From positions 57,494 through 121,493 of the forward strand of contig QGNM01000001.1 of NCBI GenBank assembly GCA_003228095.2: 64,000 nucleotides of DNA, read 5' to 3'. Each line of letters starts with the position of its first letter. Within the stretch, counting starts at the first letter, position 1. Positions 8,800 through 16,611 of this stretch are shown here, piece by piece. Source of the DNA: Chloroflexota bacterium. GTDB taxonomy: Bacteria; Chloroflexota; Dehalococcoidia; Lucifugimonadales; UBA2962. The position numbers and the translations under genes were made by a program. The notes under the pieces were generated by a model. It made no database searches. It worked only from the letters and a program-made list of their open reading frames with translations, and was not told the origin of the DNA.

Positions 8800-9051
8800 A
8801 TGGCACATAAAAAAGGCGGGGGCAGTACCCGTAACGGACGAGATAGCGCAGGTAAAAGACTAGGCATTAAACTATACGACAATCAGTTTGCTACAGCAGG
8901 CTCCATAATTGTTCGTCAGCGCGGAACTAAAATTAGACCTGGCACCAATGTTGGTCTTGGAAGAGACCACACATTATACGCACTAATCGATGGTAGCATT
9001 AAATTTGAACATGCAACTAAAGATAGAAAACGCGTGAGTGTTTACGCCTAA
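8800..9051 (+). CDS. rpmA: 50S ribosomal protein L27
   Basis: Large-subunit protein whose N-terminal tail reaches the peptidyl-transferase centre. The 83-residue sequence begins [16 protein letters not shown], the mature-type N-terminus without the extra peptide that Firmicutes cleave off. Later elements [19 protein letters not shown] match the family. An AGGAG ribosome-binding site lies about seven bases before the ATG. It follows rplU in the standard arrangement. Confidence 0.97.
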   Translation: MAHKKGGGSTRNGRDSAGKRLGIKLYDNQFATAGSIIVRQRGTKIRPGTNVGLGRDHTLYALIDGSIKFEHATKDRKRVSVYA

Positions 9052-9107
9052 GCGATAGATATACAATCTAAAAAATATCAATGAAACAAAATTATGAGTG
9101 ACCAATT

Positions 9108-9311
9108 ATGAAACAAGGAATACACCCTGAGTATTATAGTAATGCAAAAGTAGTCTGCTCATGTGGTGAAGTGTTTACTACAGGGTCAACAAAATCTGAA
9201 CTAAAAGTGGAGTTATGCAATAAATGTCACCCGTTTTATACTGGTGAGCAGCGTATTGTTGACACGGAAGGCCGTGTCGAACGCATGAAGCGAAGATACA
9301 GCCTTAGTTAG
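9108..9311 (+). CDS. rpmE: 50S ribosomal protein L31, zinc-binding (C+) type
   Basis: Large-subunit protein at the subunit interface. The 67 residues contain four cysteines, Cys17, Cys19, Cys37 and Cys40, placed as in the zinc-binding form (CSC...[10 protein letters not shown]). It begins MKQGIHPEY, as most L31 proteins do. It lies 56 bp after rpmA and 67 bp before the DUF1385 gene, likely in one transcript. A zinc-independent paralogue is not present in this window. Confidence 0.96.
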   Translation: MKQGIHPEYYSNAKVVCSCGEVFTTGSTKSELKVELCNKCHPFYTGEQRIVDTEGRVERMKRRYSLS

Positions 9312-9378
9312 ATTTTTGGCGAACTTTAGTCTCTATTACAAAGTGCCTAAACCCTATCTCCACTAGCCCAACAACATT

Positions 9379-10272
9379 ATGGATCAAAAAATAATTTATG
9401 GCGGCCAAGCAGTAATAGAGGGAGTTATGATCCGGGGCATGCATATAGTCTCGGTCGCAGTTAGAAACCCTAAAGGGACAATATCCACTCACACTGTTCC
9501 TATAAATTCTTGGTTTAATAGTTTCATTAGAAAAATACCATTTATAAGAGGTATTGCAGTGATGGCTGAAACGCTTGCAATCGGAATGCGCGCCCTAACA
9601 TACTCTGCAAATATTGCTGCTGGTGAAGATGAAGAGTTTGGCAAAGGGTCGATAGCTGTGATGATGATTCTTTCACTAGCTTTCGCGATCGGATTTTTCT
9701 TCTTACTACCTCTTTTTGCCAGCAAAGGTTTTGAAAGCCTAGTTGACTCCGCTATATTGGCCAATATAGTAGAGGGTGTAATCCGACTAGTCCTTTTCCT
9801 ATTGTATGTATTAGTAATTGGTCGAGCTGAAGAAATACGTAGAGTATTCATGTATCATGGCGCTGAACACATGGCTGTTCACGCTTATGAGCATGGCGAA
9901 AAACTAACTACAGCCTCAGTATCCAAATACCCCACCGCACATCCTCGTTGTGGAACTGCATTTCTATTAGTAGTCATGTTGGTAGCAATAATAGTGTTCA
10001 CTTTTATCCCCAGGGATCCATTATGGTGGCTTATAACATCACGAATTGTTCTAATACCTGTTATAGCAGCAGCAAGTTATGAAGTTATTAGACTAAGTGG
10101 AATTCATTCAACCAACCCATTACTAAAAGTAATTGCTGTACCGGGTTTATTACTTCAACGTCTTACTACAAGAGAGCCTGACGCAGATCAAATAGAAGTA
10201 GCTATAGTCGCTATGCAAGAAGCTATTAGCCACGACGAGATGCGAGCGTATCCCAGACAGAATTCAAGTTGA
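9379..10272 (+). CDS. YqhQ-like DUF1385 membrane protein
   Basis: A 297-residue polytopic membrane protein. YGGQAVIEGVMIRG at residues 6-19 is the hallmark of DUF1385. The middle has several hydrophobic helices (about residues 94-116, 128-152, 200-245), with a MYHGAEHMAVHAYEHGE segment between them whose histidines may bind metal. HPRCGTAFL is also conserved in the family. The family often lies next to rpmE and release-factor genes, and its biochemical role is not settled to my knowledge. The last 47 bp overlap the convergent hisIE gene, so the two C-termini share DNA on opposite strands. Confidence 0.86.
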   Translation: MDQKIIYGGQAVIEGVMIRGMHIVSVAVRNPKGTISTHTVPINSWFNSFIRKIPFIRGIAVMAETLAIGMRALTYSANIAAGEDEEFGKGSIAVMMILSLAFAIGFFFLLPLFASKGFESLVDSAILANIVEGVIRLVLFLLYVLVIGRAEEIRRVFMYHGAEHMAVHAYEHGEKLTTASVSKYPTAHPRCGTAFLLVVMLVAIIVFTFIPRDPLWWLITSRIVLIPVIAAASYEVIRLSGIHSTNPLLKVIAVPGLLLQRLTTREPDADQIEVAIVAMQEAISHDEMRAYPRQNSS

Positions 10273-10843
10273 TTCCTGAAGCGGCTATCAAAACTAACGT
10301 GTGATACAAAAGGTCAGAAACCTCTTCTGGCAATCTGTCATACTTCCCAACAGCAGCAGCTATTGCAGTTTCGCCTGCTTCTTCAACAACTTTTTGACCA
10401 ATCCGCTCTACGCCTTGATTAAATAAATCAACTGTATAACTATTAACACTCTTTGATTCTTTTCTAGACTGAATCACTGAATACAGCTCTTGTAAGATGC
10501 CTGGACCTATATGCTCTCTTTCTATTTCAGGCACATTGCTAATAGATTCAGAGTGGAAGCAACTTTGCTCTCCTTTATGACATACAGGGCCACTGGGTTC
10601 TCCCCTAATCAATAAAACATCTGCGTCACAATCAGTGACAATGCTAATTACCTTGATAGAGTTGCCCGATGTTTCTCCTTTTTTCCATAGCTCATTGCGA
10701 CTCCTACTATAAAACCACACTTCACGAGACTCGAGTGTTCGTTCAAGAGATTCTGGAGTCATCCATCCCAGCATTAAAACATCTCCTGTTTTATGATCTT
10801 GTAATATCGCCGGCATCATTCCATTTTGATTCAGTTTTATCAT
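10226..10843 (-). CDS. hisIE: Bifunctional phosphoribosyl-AMP cyclohydrolase / phosphoribosyl-ATP pyrophosphatase
   Basis: Carries out the second and third steps of histidine synthesis. The HisI half (1-~112) has GWMTPESLERT, the zinc ligands Cys72, Cys88 and Cys95, and SRSRNELWKKGETSGN. The HisE half (~115-205) has the metal-binding helices EEAGE (154-158) and EEVSDLLYH (173-181). At 205 residues it is a normal fused form. It is the last gene of the minus-strand his operon, 44 bp after hisF, and its 3' end overlaps the convergent DUF1385 gene by 47 bp. Confidence 0.96.
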   Translation of the reverse strand: MIKLNQNGMMPAILQDHKTGDVLMLGWMTPESLERTLESREVWFYSRSRNELWKKGETSGNSIKVISIVTDCDADVLLIRGEPSGPVCHKGEQSCFHSESISNVPEIEREHIGPGILQELYSVIQSRKESKSVNSYTVDLFNQGVERIGQKVVEEAGETAIAAAVGKYDRLPEEVSDLLYHTLVLIAASGINLNSVWDTLASRRG

Positions 10844-10887
10844 GATATTAATCCTTAATTACTCAGCAGGAAGATTTTAAAAATCTG

Positions 10888-11715
10888 TTAAAGCCTTATT
10901 GGTATCCCTCTACTATTCATATGTTGTTTTGCTTGTCTAATGCTGTAGGTTCCGAAATGAAATATGCTTGCCGCAAGGACAGCATCAGCCTTGCCATCGA
11001 CAATTGCCTCACAAAGATGATCAAGCGTTCCTGCTCCACCGCTAGCAATCACTGGCACCGAAACCAGTTTAGATATTTCAGATAACAACTGAATGTCATA
11101 TCCACTCTGCATACCATCTGAATCCATTGAAGTTACGAGTAATTCTCCAGCCCCTAGCTCAGTTACAAATTGTATCCATTTAAGCGCATCTATGCCGGTT
11201 CTCTTTCGCCCCCCATAAATGAAAACTTCCCACTCAGTAGATTTTTCAATTGCTAGATCAGGATTGATAAGGGAACTCGAGTCGTTTTGTGAATTAACAT
11301 GTTTCTCTCTGTCAATACGTCGGGCATCAACAGCCACAACAATACATTGATTTCCGAAATGGTCAGCGGATTTTTTTATTAAATTGGGGTCAGACACAGC
11401 TGCCGTATTAAGAGATACTTTATCGGCACCAGATTCAAGCATGACTCGAACGTCACTTACAGATCTAATGCCTCCACCAACTGTTAATGGAATAAATACT
11501 TGTTGAGAAACACTTTCAACCACATTAATCATTGTGTTTCTCTCATCAGAGCTTGCGGTAATATCTAAGAACACTAATTCATCAGCGCCTTCTTGGTTAT
11601 AGAAAAAAGCCAACTCGACTGGGTCACCAGCATCTTTCAGATTTACAAAGTTGACTCCCTTTACAACTTTACCTTGATCTACATCTAAACATGGAATTAT
11701 TCTCTTAGTTAACAT
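10888..11715 (-). CDS. hisF: Imidazole glycerol phosphate synthase, cyclase subunit
   Basis: Uses ammonia from HisH to convert PRFAR to imidazole glycerol phosphate and AICAR. The catalytic Asp11 (PCLDVD) and Asp130 (VVAVDARR) are both present, as are the phosphate-binding [10 protein letters not shown] and VIASGGAGT loops. The 275-residue length exceeds the usual ~252. The excess is a hydrophilic insertion at about 137-160, directly after the Asp130 strand and before [12 protein letters not shown]. It lies 40 bp after a methyltransferase gene in the his operon. Function is firm despite the insertion. Confidence 0.96.
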   Translation of the reverse strand: MLTKRIIPCLDVDQGKVVKGVNFVNLKDAGDPVELAFFYNQEGADELVFLDITASSDERNTMINVVESVSQQVFIPLTVGGGIRSVSDVRVMLESGADKVSLNTAAVSDPNLIKKSADHFGNQCIVVAVDARRIDREKHVNSQNDSSSLINPDLAIEKSTEWEVFIYGGRKRTGIDALKWIQFVTELGAGELLVTSMDSDGMQSGYDIQLLSEISKLVSVPVIASGGAGTLDHLCEAIVDGKADAVLAASIFHFGTYSIRQAKQHMNSRGIPIRL

Positions 11716-11755
11716 TTACGGAATCCAAAGCAGTTTTCTTCTAGAAAACTTTTGT

Positions 11756-12325
11756 TCAACTCGAAAAAACTAACATATAATGGAATTCACTTACATGATA
11801 CCGCCCAGTAAACTTAAACCCAGTCTTCAGGGCCATGGACTTGAATTGACCTTCATCAGTAAAATCTGTTTGTTTTGGTCCACCATCCAATCCATGATTT
11901 TTCCACTCAATGATTGCCATCCAACCTCCATTCCTTACGGCAGCTTTCGTATCTTTTAATACTTTTTCAGGTTTGCCGGTATCGCTCAGCAGTAAGGATA
12001 AAAGTGCGCCATCAACAGAATCTTTATTCAATGCAACTTTGGCTTCAGTAGATTGTATCGTGGTAATGTTACTCAGGTTCAACTTATTTGCTGCTTCATC
12101 TACTACTTGCAACATTTGTTTATAAATATCTAGTGCTAAAACTTGTCCATCAAATAAAAATTTAGCCAAAGGAATCGAAAAATATCCTGGCCCACTACCA
12201 ATATCTGCAACTTCTTGATAAACCATTAACGGTAAAAATGACATTACGCGATGTGTATCTAAAGTTTTGACTCTTTCTGGGGACAATAAATATTCTTTTT
12301 GTTTTACATTGTATTTTCGTGGCAC
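11756..12325 (-). CDS. Class I SAM-dependent methyltransferase in the his operon
   Basis: A 189-residue Rossmann-fold methyltransferase. The SAM-binding motif I is VADIGSGPGYFSIPLA (about 39-54), followed by the acidic strand end LALDIYKQML. The closest general pattern is the UbiE/Methyltransf_11 type; the substrate cannot be told. It lies between hisA (15 bp upstream) and hisF (40 bp downstream), so it is co-transcribed with histidine genes. It has no standard place in histidine synthesis, so this may be only shared expression. Confidence 0.8.
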   Translation of the reverse strand: MPRKYNVKQKEYLLSPERVKTLDTHRVMSFLPLMVYQEVADIGSGPGYFSIPLAKFLFDGQVLALDIYKQMLQVVDEAANKLNLSNITTIQSTEAKVALNKDSVDGALLSLLLSDTGKPEKVLKDTKAAVRNGGWMAIIEWKNHGLDGGPKQTDFTDEGQFKSMALKTGFKFTGRYHVSEFHYMLVFSS

Positions 12326-12340
12326 AATTATACCTACCAG

Positions 12341-13060
12341 TTATTTTAATTCCATAGCTTTTAAAGCATCGGATAAGTCGACATCTCCAGTATACAGGGC
12401 ACGGCCTATAACCGCTGCTTCAATACCATAGTCGGACAAACGAATTAATTGATCTACTTTAGAAATTCCACCAGCAGCTATAATTTTTAATTCATATAAA
12501 GACACTAGGGTTTCTATCGCATGATAATTTGGTTCCGTTAACGTTCCATCCCTATTTGTATCCGTGTACATAATGCGTTTAACCCCTATAGATTCAAGTT
12601 CAGCAATTAAATCTAAACTACTCATACCGCTTGATTTAGTCCACCCATCAACAACAACTTCCCCATCTCTAACATCAACGCTTACTAAAAACCTTTCAGT
12701 GTCAATATTGTGACACAATTTTTTTATGAGGTCCTTGTTAGTAGCAGCAGTACCAATCATGACCCTATCGACTCCTTGTTCAATTGCTTGCGTGACACTA
12801 TCAATACTTCTTATACCACCTCCTAATTGAATTGGAACAGAAATATTCGCTATGATGTTTTGCACAGATTCAACTTCGATTCTTCTTCCCAGCCTTGCAC
12901 CTTCAAGATCTACTATATGTATTCTGTTTGCACCTTTTGAAGCCCAATCTAAACCGACTTGCACTGGGTCATCTGAGTATGTAGTCTTTTTTTTATAATC
13001 ACCTTTTAACAACCTCACACAACTTCCATTAATGATATCGATAGCAGGTATAATTTCCAC
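12341..13060 (-). CDS. hisA: ProFAR isomerase
   Basis: Performs the Amadori isomerisation of ProFAR to PRFAR, the fourth step of histidine synthesis. A (beta-alpha)8 barrel with the catalytic pair Asp8 (PAIDII) and Asp129 (VSVDVRDG), plus phosphate loops QLGGGIRS and AAGGIS. 239 residues is the usual length. The start is GTG, sharing one base with the hisH stop codon (TAGTG), which indicates translational coupling. No PriA-like context (missing trpF) can be judged from this window. Confidence 0.96.
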   Translation of the reverse strand: MEIIPAIDIINGSCVRLLKGDYKKKTTYSDDPVQVGLDWASKGANRIHIVDLEGARLGRRIEVESVQNIIANISVPIQLGGGIRSIDSVTQAIEQGVDRVMIGTAATNKDLIKKLCHNIDTERFLVSVDVRDGEVVVDGWTKSSGMSSLDLIAELESIGVKRIMYTDTNRDGTLTEPNYHAIETLVSLYELKIIAAGGISKVDQLIRLSDYGIEAAVIGRALYTGDVDLSDALKAMELK

Positions 13061-13698
13061 TAGACATTCACCTTTACAAATTGTAAGAAGTTTCTATAAA
13101 ACTCTAAACCTATAGAGCCGCTTTTTTCAGGATGAAACTGGACAGCTACCAAATTCCCATATGAGATCGCGCTTGCAAACTTGTTGCCATAATCAGTTGT
13201 GGCCAAAACTAAGTTTTTATCTAACGGATCAGCATAATAACTATGTACAAAATAAAAGTAAGGTTCGATAGGTAAATTATTAAATACCTGGTGTTTCCTG
13301 GTGGGCAAAACTTGATTCCACCCCATATGAGGAACCTTCATTTTGCCAGAAAATTTCTTGACACTACCATCAAATAAGCCAAAGCATGGCTCAATTCCTT
13401 CTTCTGAGCTCTGCATTAAAAGTTGAAGTCCCATGCATATCCCAAGAAAAGGGCGGTCGTTCTTGACAAAATCTACGATCGGCTGAACCAATGAAGCTTT
13501 ATCTAATGCCTGCATTGCTGAATCATTTGAACCTTGGCCAGGAAAAATCAATGCATCTACCTTATCTAACTCTTCGGATTTAGAAGAAACGATGACGTCA
13601 GCCCCTAAGTGAGTAAATGCTTTTTCCACGCTTCTAAGATTACTTGCTGCGTAATCTATTATGCCTAATTTAATATTTTTACGAGACAAAGCTGCCAC
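13060..13698 (-). CDS. hisH: Imidazole glycerol phosphate synthase, glutaminase subunit
   Basis: Hydrolyses glutamine and channels ammonia to HisF. The class I amidotransferase triad is complete: Cys88 in LGICMGLQ, with His189 and Glu191 in VQFHPEKSG. 212 residues is normal, with a short extra head before LGIIDYAASN. The start is GTG at 13698, sharing one base with the stop of the upstream adenosyltransferase gene (TAGTG). GGGAGG lies just before it. This tight coupling places it second in the operon. Confidence 0.95.
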   Translation of the reverse strand: MAALSRKNIKLGIIDYAASNLRSVEKAFTHLGADVIVSSKSEELDKVDALIFPGQGSNDSAMQALDKASLVQPIVDFVKNDRPFLGICMGLQLLMQSSEEGIEPCFGLFDGSVKKFSGKMKVPHMGWNQVLPTRKHQVFNNLPIEPYFYFVHSYYADPLDKNLVLATTDYGNKFASAISYGNLVAVQFHPEKSGSIGLEFYRNFLQFVKVNV

Positions 13699-14252
13699 TA
13701 ACCTCCCGTCGTCAATTCAAACGGTAATTCTTTGTCCTCATATCTAGCAATCACAAATAAAAGATCTGACAATCTATTCATATAACGCAAAACTTCAAGG
13801 TTGGGTAAGCGGTTTTGATTTTTCAATTCTACAACAAGTCTCTCTGCTCTACGGCAAATTGAACGGGAAATGTCGATTACTGCAGATGCCCGAGAAGCTC
13901 CAGGCACTATAAACGCGGAGGGCAATTCTACTTCTGCCTTAAATGTATCAATAATTTGTTCCAAGGCTTCCACCCAATCTCCACTAATCAATCCTAGGTT
14001 TTTTTCTAAATGACTATAGTTTTCAGGCAAAGTTGCTAATTCAGAAGCGATTTGGAACAGTTGCTTCTGTAACTTCATCAATGTTTCCTTGACTTTATCT
14101 GATTGTGATATAGGTCGAGCGAAGCCCATCGTGGAAACCAGTTCATCAACCGTTCCATAAGTTTCAGTTAATAGATCAGATTTAGATATACGTCCACCAT
14201 AAAGTAAACCTGTATCTCCATCATCGCCGGACCTTGTATAAACGCGTGGCAT
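13698..14252 (-). CDS. PduO-type corrinoid adenosyltransferase
   Basis: Transfers an adenosyl group from ATP to cob(I)alamin, making coenzyme B12. The family's three signatures are present: TRSGDDGDTGLLYGG at the N-terminus, SRSICRRAERLV in the middle and YMNRLSDLLFVIARYED near the end. The ATG at 14252 is chosen because the conserved PRVYTRSGDDG begins right there, with AAGGTG just upstream. A longer reading from TTG at 14297 would add a hydrophobic 15-residue head not expected in this family. As the first gene of the his operon, it suggests B12-dependent metabolism or B12 salvage. Confidence 0.92.
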   Translation of the reverse strand: MPRVYTRSGDDGDTGLLYGGRISKSDLLTETYGTVDELVSTMGFARPISQSDKVKETLMKLQKQLFQIASELATLPENYSHLEKNLGLISGDWVEALEQIIDTFKAEVELPSAFIVPGASRASAVIDISRSICRRAERLVVELKNQNRLPNLEVLRYMNRLSDLLFVIARYEDKELPFELTTGG

Positions 14253-14312
14253 TTCACCTTGACTGCAAAAGAGGTTAAAAATAATCAATAAATTCAATCG
14301 CTCTACCTGATA

Positions 14313-14318
14313 ATTATA
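14313..14318 (-). promoter_or_regulatory. Extended -10 element of the adenosyltransferase-his operon
   Basis: On the minus strand, TGT precedes TATAAT (14318-14313), an extended -10 pattern. Predicted transcription starts near 14306, about 54 bases before the ATG at 14252. No good -35 box. A 9 bp hairpin with an 8-base loop (14363-14389) lies further upstream and could be an operator. Confidence 0.45.
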
Positions 14319-14445
14319 ACAATTCTTTTAACTTATTATGGTAAATTAAAGCCCATTATCCGTTTTAGGTTCAGTAAGTAACCTGAAAATCATCTTAGTA
14401 TAAAATTAATGAGGTACGTATAAATACTTACCATAAACAACTTTA

Positions 14446-14473
14446 TTGTTTTACAATCTTACAAAAATATAAA
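14446..14473 (+). promoter_or_regulatory. Predicted promoter of the PH-domain protein gene
   Basis: TTGTTT (14446-14451), 16 bp spacer and TATAAA (14468-14473) end only 20 bases before the ATG at 14494, leaving a very short leader without a strong ribosome-binding site. Confidence 0.45.
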
Positions 14474-14493
14474 CAAGGCAGACAAAGCAAAAT

Positions 14494-15222
14494 ATGAGCA
14501 ATGAATATAAATTTACCGGATCTGAATCTAATGAGATAAAACAATCTCCTTGGGCCTGGATCTGGGGTGGCGCCCCTTGGATCGTACTGGCAATATGGTT
14601 TCAGTTTGGACCATCCGGAAGTACGAACATGACAATTTTTGCTGTGGTACTTGGGGTAGCTGTTACAGCACCCAGATACATCTCATGGAGAAAAACCTTA
14701 TATGTAATCAATGAGAGTTCCGTTACATATCATAAAGGGGGCTTAGGTCAAACCCAAACAGTAGAATTACCTGCATCACAATTTCAAAGAATTACAGATG
14801 TCCCTGGTATGTTTGGAAAATTCTTGGGTTACACAACGGTGTCAATACGATTAAAAGGCGAGACCAACTATATCCGCTTTTCTCATATTCCCGTTGCGGC
14901 GGATATGACCCAAAAACTAACTAAATTGCGCGACAGGTATTCTGATTACAACGAAGCACAAGAAATGGAGGAACTAGCAATAATTGCTGCACGCCAACGT
15001 GGTGATTACAAAGAAGATTCCAGATCTAACCCTATCACTGGCACCTTTGACAACCCTGACACAATAGAACCAGTATTTACGGATATATCCGACACGATTT
15101 CCTGTGCTAATTGTGATAGTGAAGTTCAATCAGATGCCCGATTTTGTGCTTATTGTGGTTCTCCCATAACTAATGAAGAATCATCAGAAATCACAGAATC
15201 GAACCCGAGTGATGATAAATAA
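14494..15222 (+). CDS. Membrane protein with bacterial PH domain and C-terminal zinc ribbon
   Basis: A 242-residue protein. Two close hydrophobic segments (about 20-38 and 45-62) are followed by a PH-like beta domain (~70-150; TLYVINESSVTYHKGG then VELPASQFQRITDV), as in YdbS/YdbT proteins. A polar linker leads to a C-terminal zinc ribbon with two Cys pairs (CANC...CAYC). The domain order suggests an inner-membrane protein with both later domains in the cytoplasm. It is unclear whether it shares a transcript with the amidohydrolase 138 bp downstream. Specific function is unknown. Confidence 0.72.
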   Translation: MSNEYKFTGSESNEIKQSPWAWIWGGAPWIVLAIWFQFGPSGSTNMTIFAVVLGVAVTAPRYISWRKTLYVINESSVTYHKGGLGQTQTVELPASQFQRITDVPGMFGKFLGYTTVSIRLKGETNYIRFSHIPVAADMTQKLTKLRDRYSDYNEAQEMEELAIIAARQRGDYKEDSRSNPITGTFDNPDTIEPVFTDISDTISCANCDSEVQSDARFCAYCGSPITNEESSEITESNPSDDK

Positions 15223-15360
15223 ACTTTGAAACCTGGATGGGTACTTCCACGAAATGTTTAGCTATGTACTGATTTCATTGAAGTTAGATGCCCGGTTAAT
15301 CACTACATCAAACAACAAGTACTCAATTGCTCAAATAAAAAATAACTGGAGTACGCTGAA

Positions 15361-16611
15361 TTGAATCAAGAATATACCCTTATAAAAGCCTCGAGGCTTA
15401 TTGATGTAAAAAACTCTAAAGTAATAAACGATGCAGCCGTTCTATTGAAAGAAACAAAAATAGTATCGGCGGGCCCCGCAGCTTCCTTAAAGATTCCAAC
15501 CACAGCTAACCTCAAAACTCTTGAATATCCGAACAAAACTATAATGCCTGGACTAATTGATTGCCATGTGCATTTAATAAGCTTAGGTGATGGTAGAGCT
15601 GGGGATGACTTGAATTTACTTCCAGATGAGATTTTAACTTTGCAAGCTGCCAAAAACGCAAAGCTGCATTTACAATCAGGGGTTACAACTATCCGTGACT
15701 GTGGCGCAAAAAATCAAACCACGTTTATGTTACGAAAATCTGCTGAAATGGGAATTACGGAAACACCTAGATTGATTCTAGCAGGAAGGCCAATAGCTAT
15801 AATAGGAGGCCATTTAAGCTATTTTGGATCTCCTGCGACCGGCGCAACTGATTGTCGTGCAGCTGTTCGACAACTCATGAAGGATGGTGCTGATTTTATA
15901 AAAGTTACGGCTACCGGTGGAAGCACAAGAACGTCGTTTAGGCATCATGCATCTTTCACTAAAGAGGAGCTTACTGCTATAACGGATGAGACTCATAAAT
16001 TTGACAAACATGTAGTCGCTCATTGCGCATCATCCGAAGGAATAGAAAATGCTTTAGATGCAAAAGTCGATACGATAGTTCACTGTATGCACATTGAGAG
16101 AGATGGAACATTTAAGTACAACAAAGAATTAACAAAGAGAATAGTGGATCAAGGCATATATGTTAATCCTACACTCCATGCTATAAGACATCAGGTATGG
16201 CACCTGGAGAACCTGAAAAAAACTAAGGGCTTAAGTGAGCAAGAGGAAGTAGACTATAAAAGTCTTAGGGATGTATATGAAAACCATGCCGAACTTGTGT
16301 CAAGAATGAAGGATGAAGGAGTTACTCTAGTCGCAGGATCAGATTCAGCATGGCTGAATTACAAAATGGGAGAATTTCCTCATGAACTTGAAGCTATGAA
16401 GTCAATTGGCATGGCTGAAATTGATGTAATTCGCTCAGCCACAATACAATCAGCTGAATCTTGTGCAATTGACGATCAAACAGGATCCATAGAGAAAAAC
16501 AAATCTGCTGACATAATCATAGTAAATGGAAATCCTGTCGAAGATATATCAAACCTATGGAATATAGAAGAGGTATTCAAAAATGGTGCGACTGTTACTA
16601 AAGAACAGTAA
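15361..16611 (+). CDS. Metal-dependent amidohydrolase (imidazolonepropionase/prolidase-like)
   Basis: A 416-residue amidohydrolase-superfamily enzyme with a complete metal site: His69 and His71 (DCHVHL), Lys181 (DFIKVTATGG, the likely carboxylated lysine), His221, His241 and Asp328 (VAGSDSAW). The overall pattern fits the Met_dep_hydrolase_A group, several members of which cleave N-acyl amino acids or Xaa-Pro dipeptides. The substrate is not predictable. The start is TTG at 15361 with GGAG nine bases upstream. No signal peptide, so it is cytoplasmic. Its 3' end overlaps the kelch lipoprotein gene by 29 bp, suggesting coupled translation. Confidence 0.86.
   Translation: MNQEYTLIKASRLIDVKNSKVINDAAVLLKETKIVSAGPAASLKIPTTANLKTLEYPNKTIMPGLIDCHVHLISLGDGRAGDDLNLLPDEILTLQAAKNAKLHLQSGVTTIRDCGAKNQTTFMLRKSAEMGITETPRLILAGRPIAIIGGHLSYFGSPATGATDCRAAVRQLMKDGADFIKVTATGGSTRTSFRHHASFTKEELTAITDETHKFDKHVVAHCASSEGIENALDAKVDTIVHCMHIERDGTFKYNKELTKRIVDQGIYVNPTLHAIRHQVWHLENLKKTKGLSEQEEVDYKSLRDVYENHAELVSRMKDEGVTLVAGSDSAWLNYKMGEFPHELEAMKSIGMAEIDVIRSATIQSAESCAIDDQTGSIEKNKSADIIIVNGNPVEDISNLWNIEEVFKNGATVTKEQ

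Noticed and set aside
14253..14297. TTG-initiated N-terminal extension of the corrinoid adenosyltransferase
   Set aside because: The extra 15 residues are hydrophobic and unlike the family; the conserved PRVYTRSGDDG starts directly at ATG 14252, which has AAGGTG upstream.
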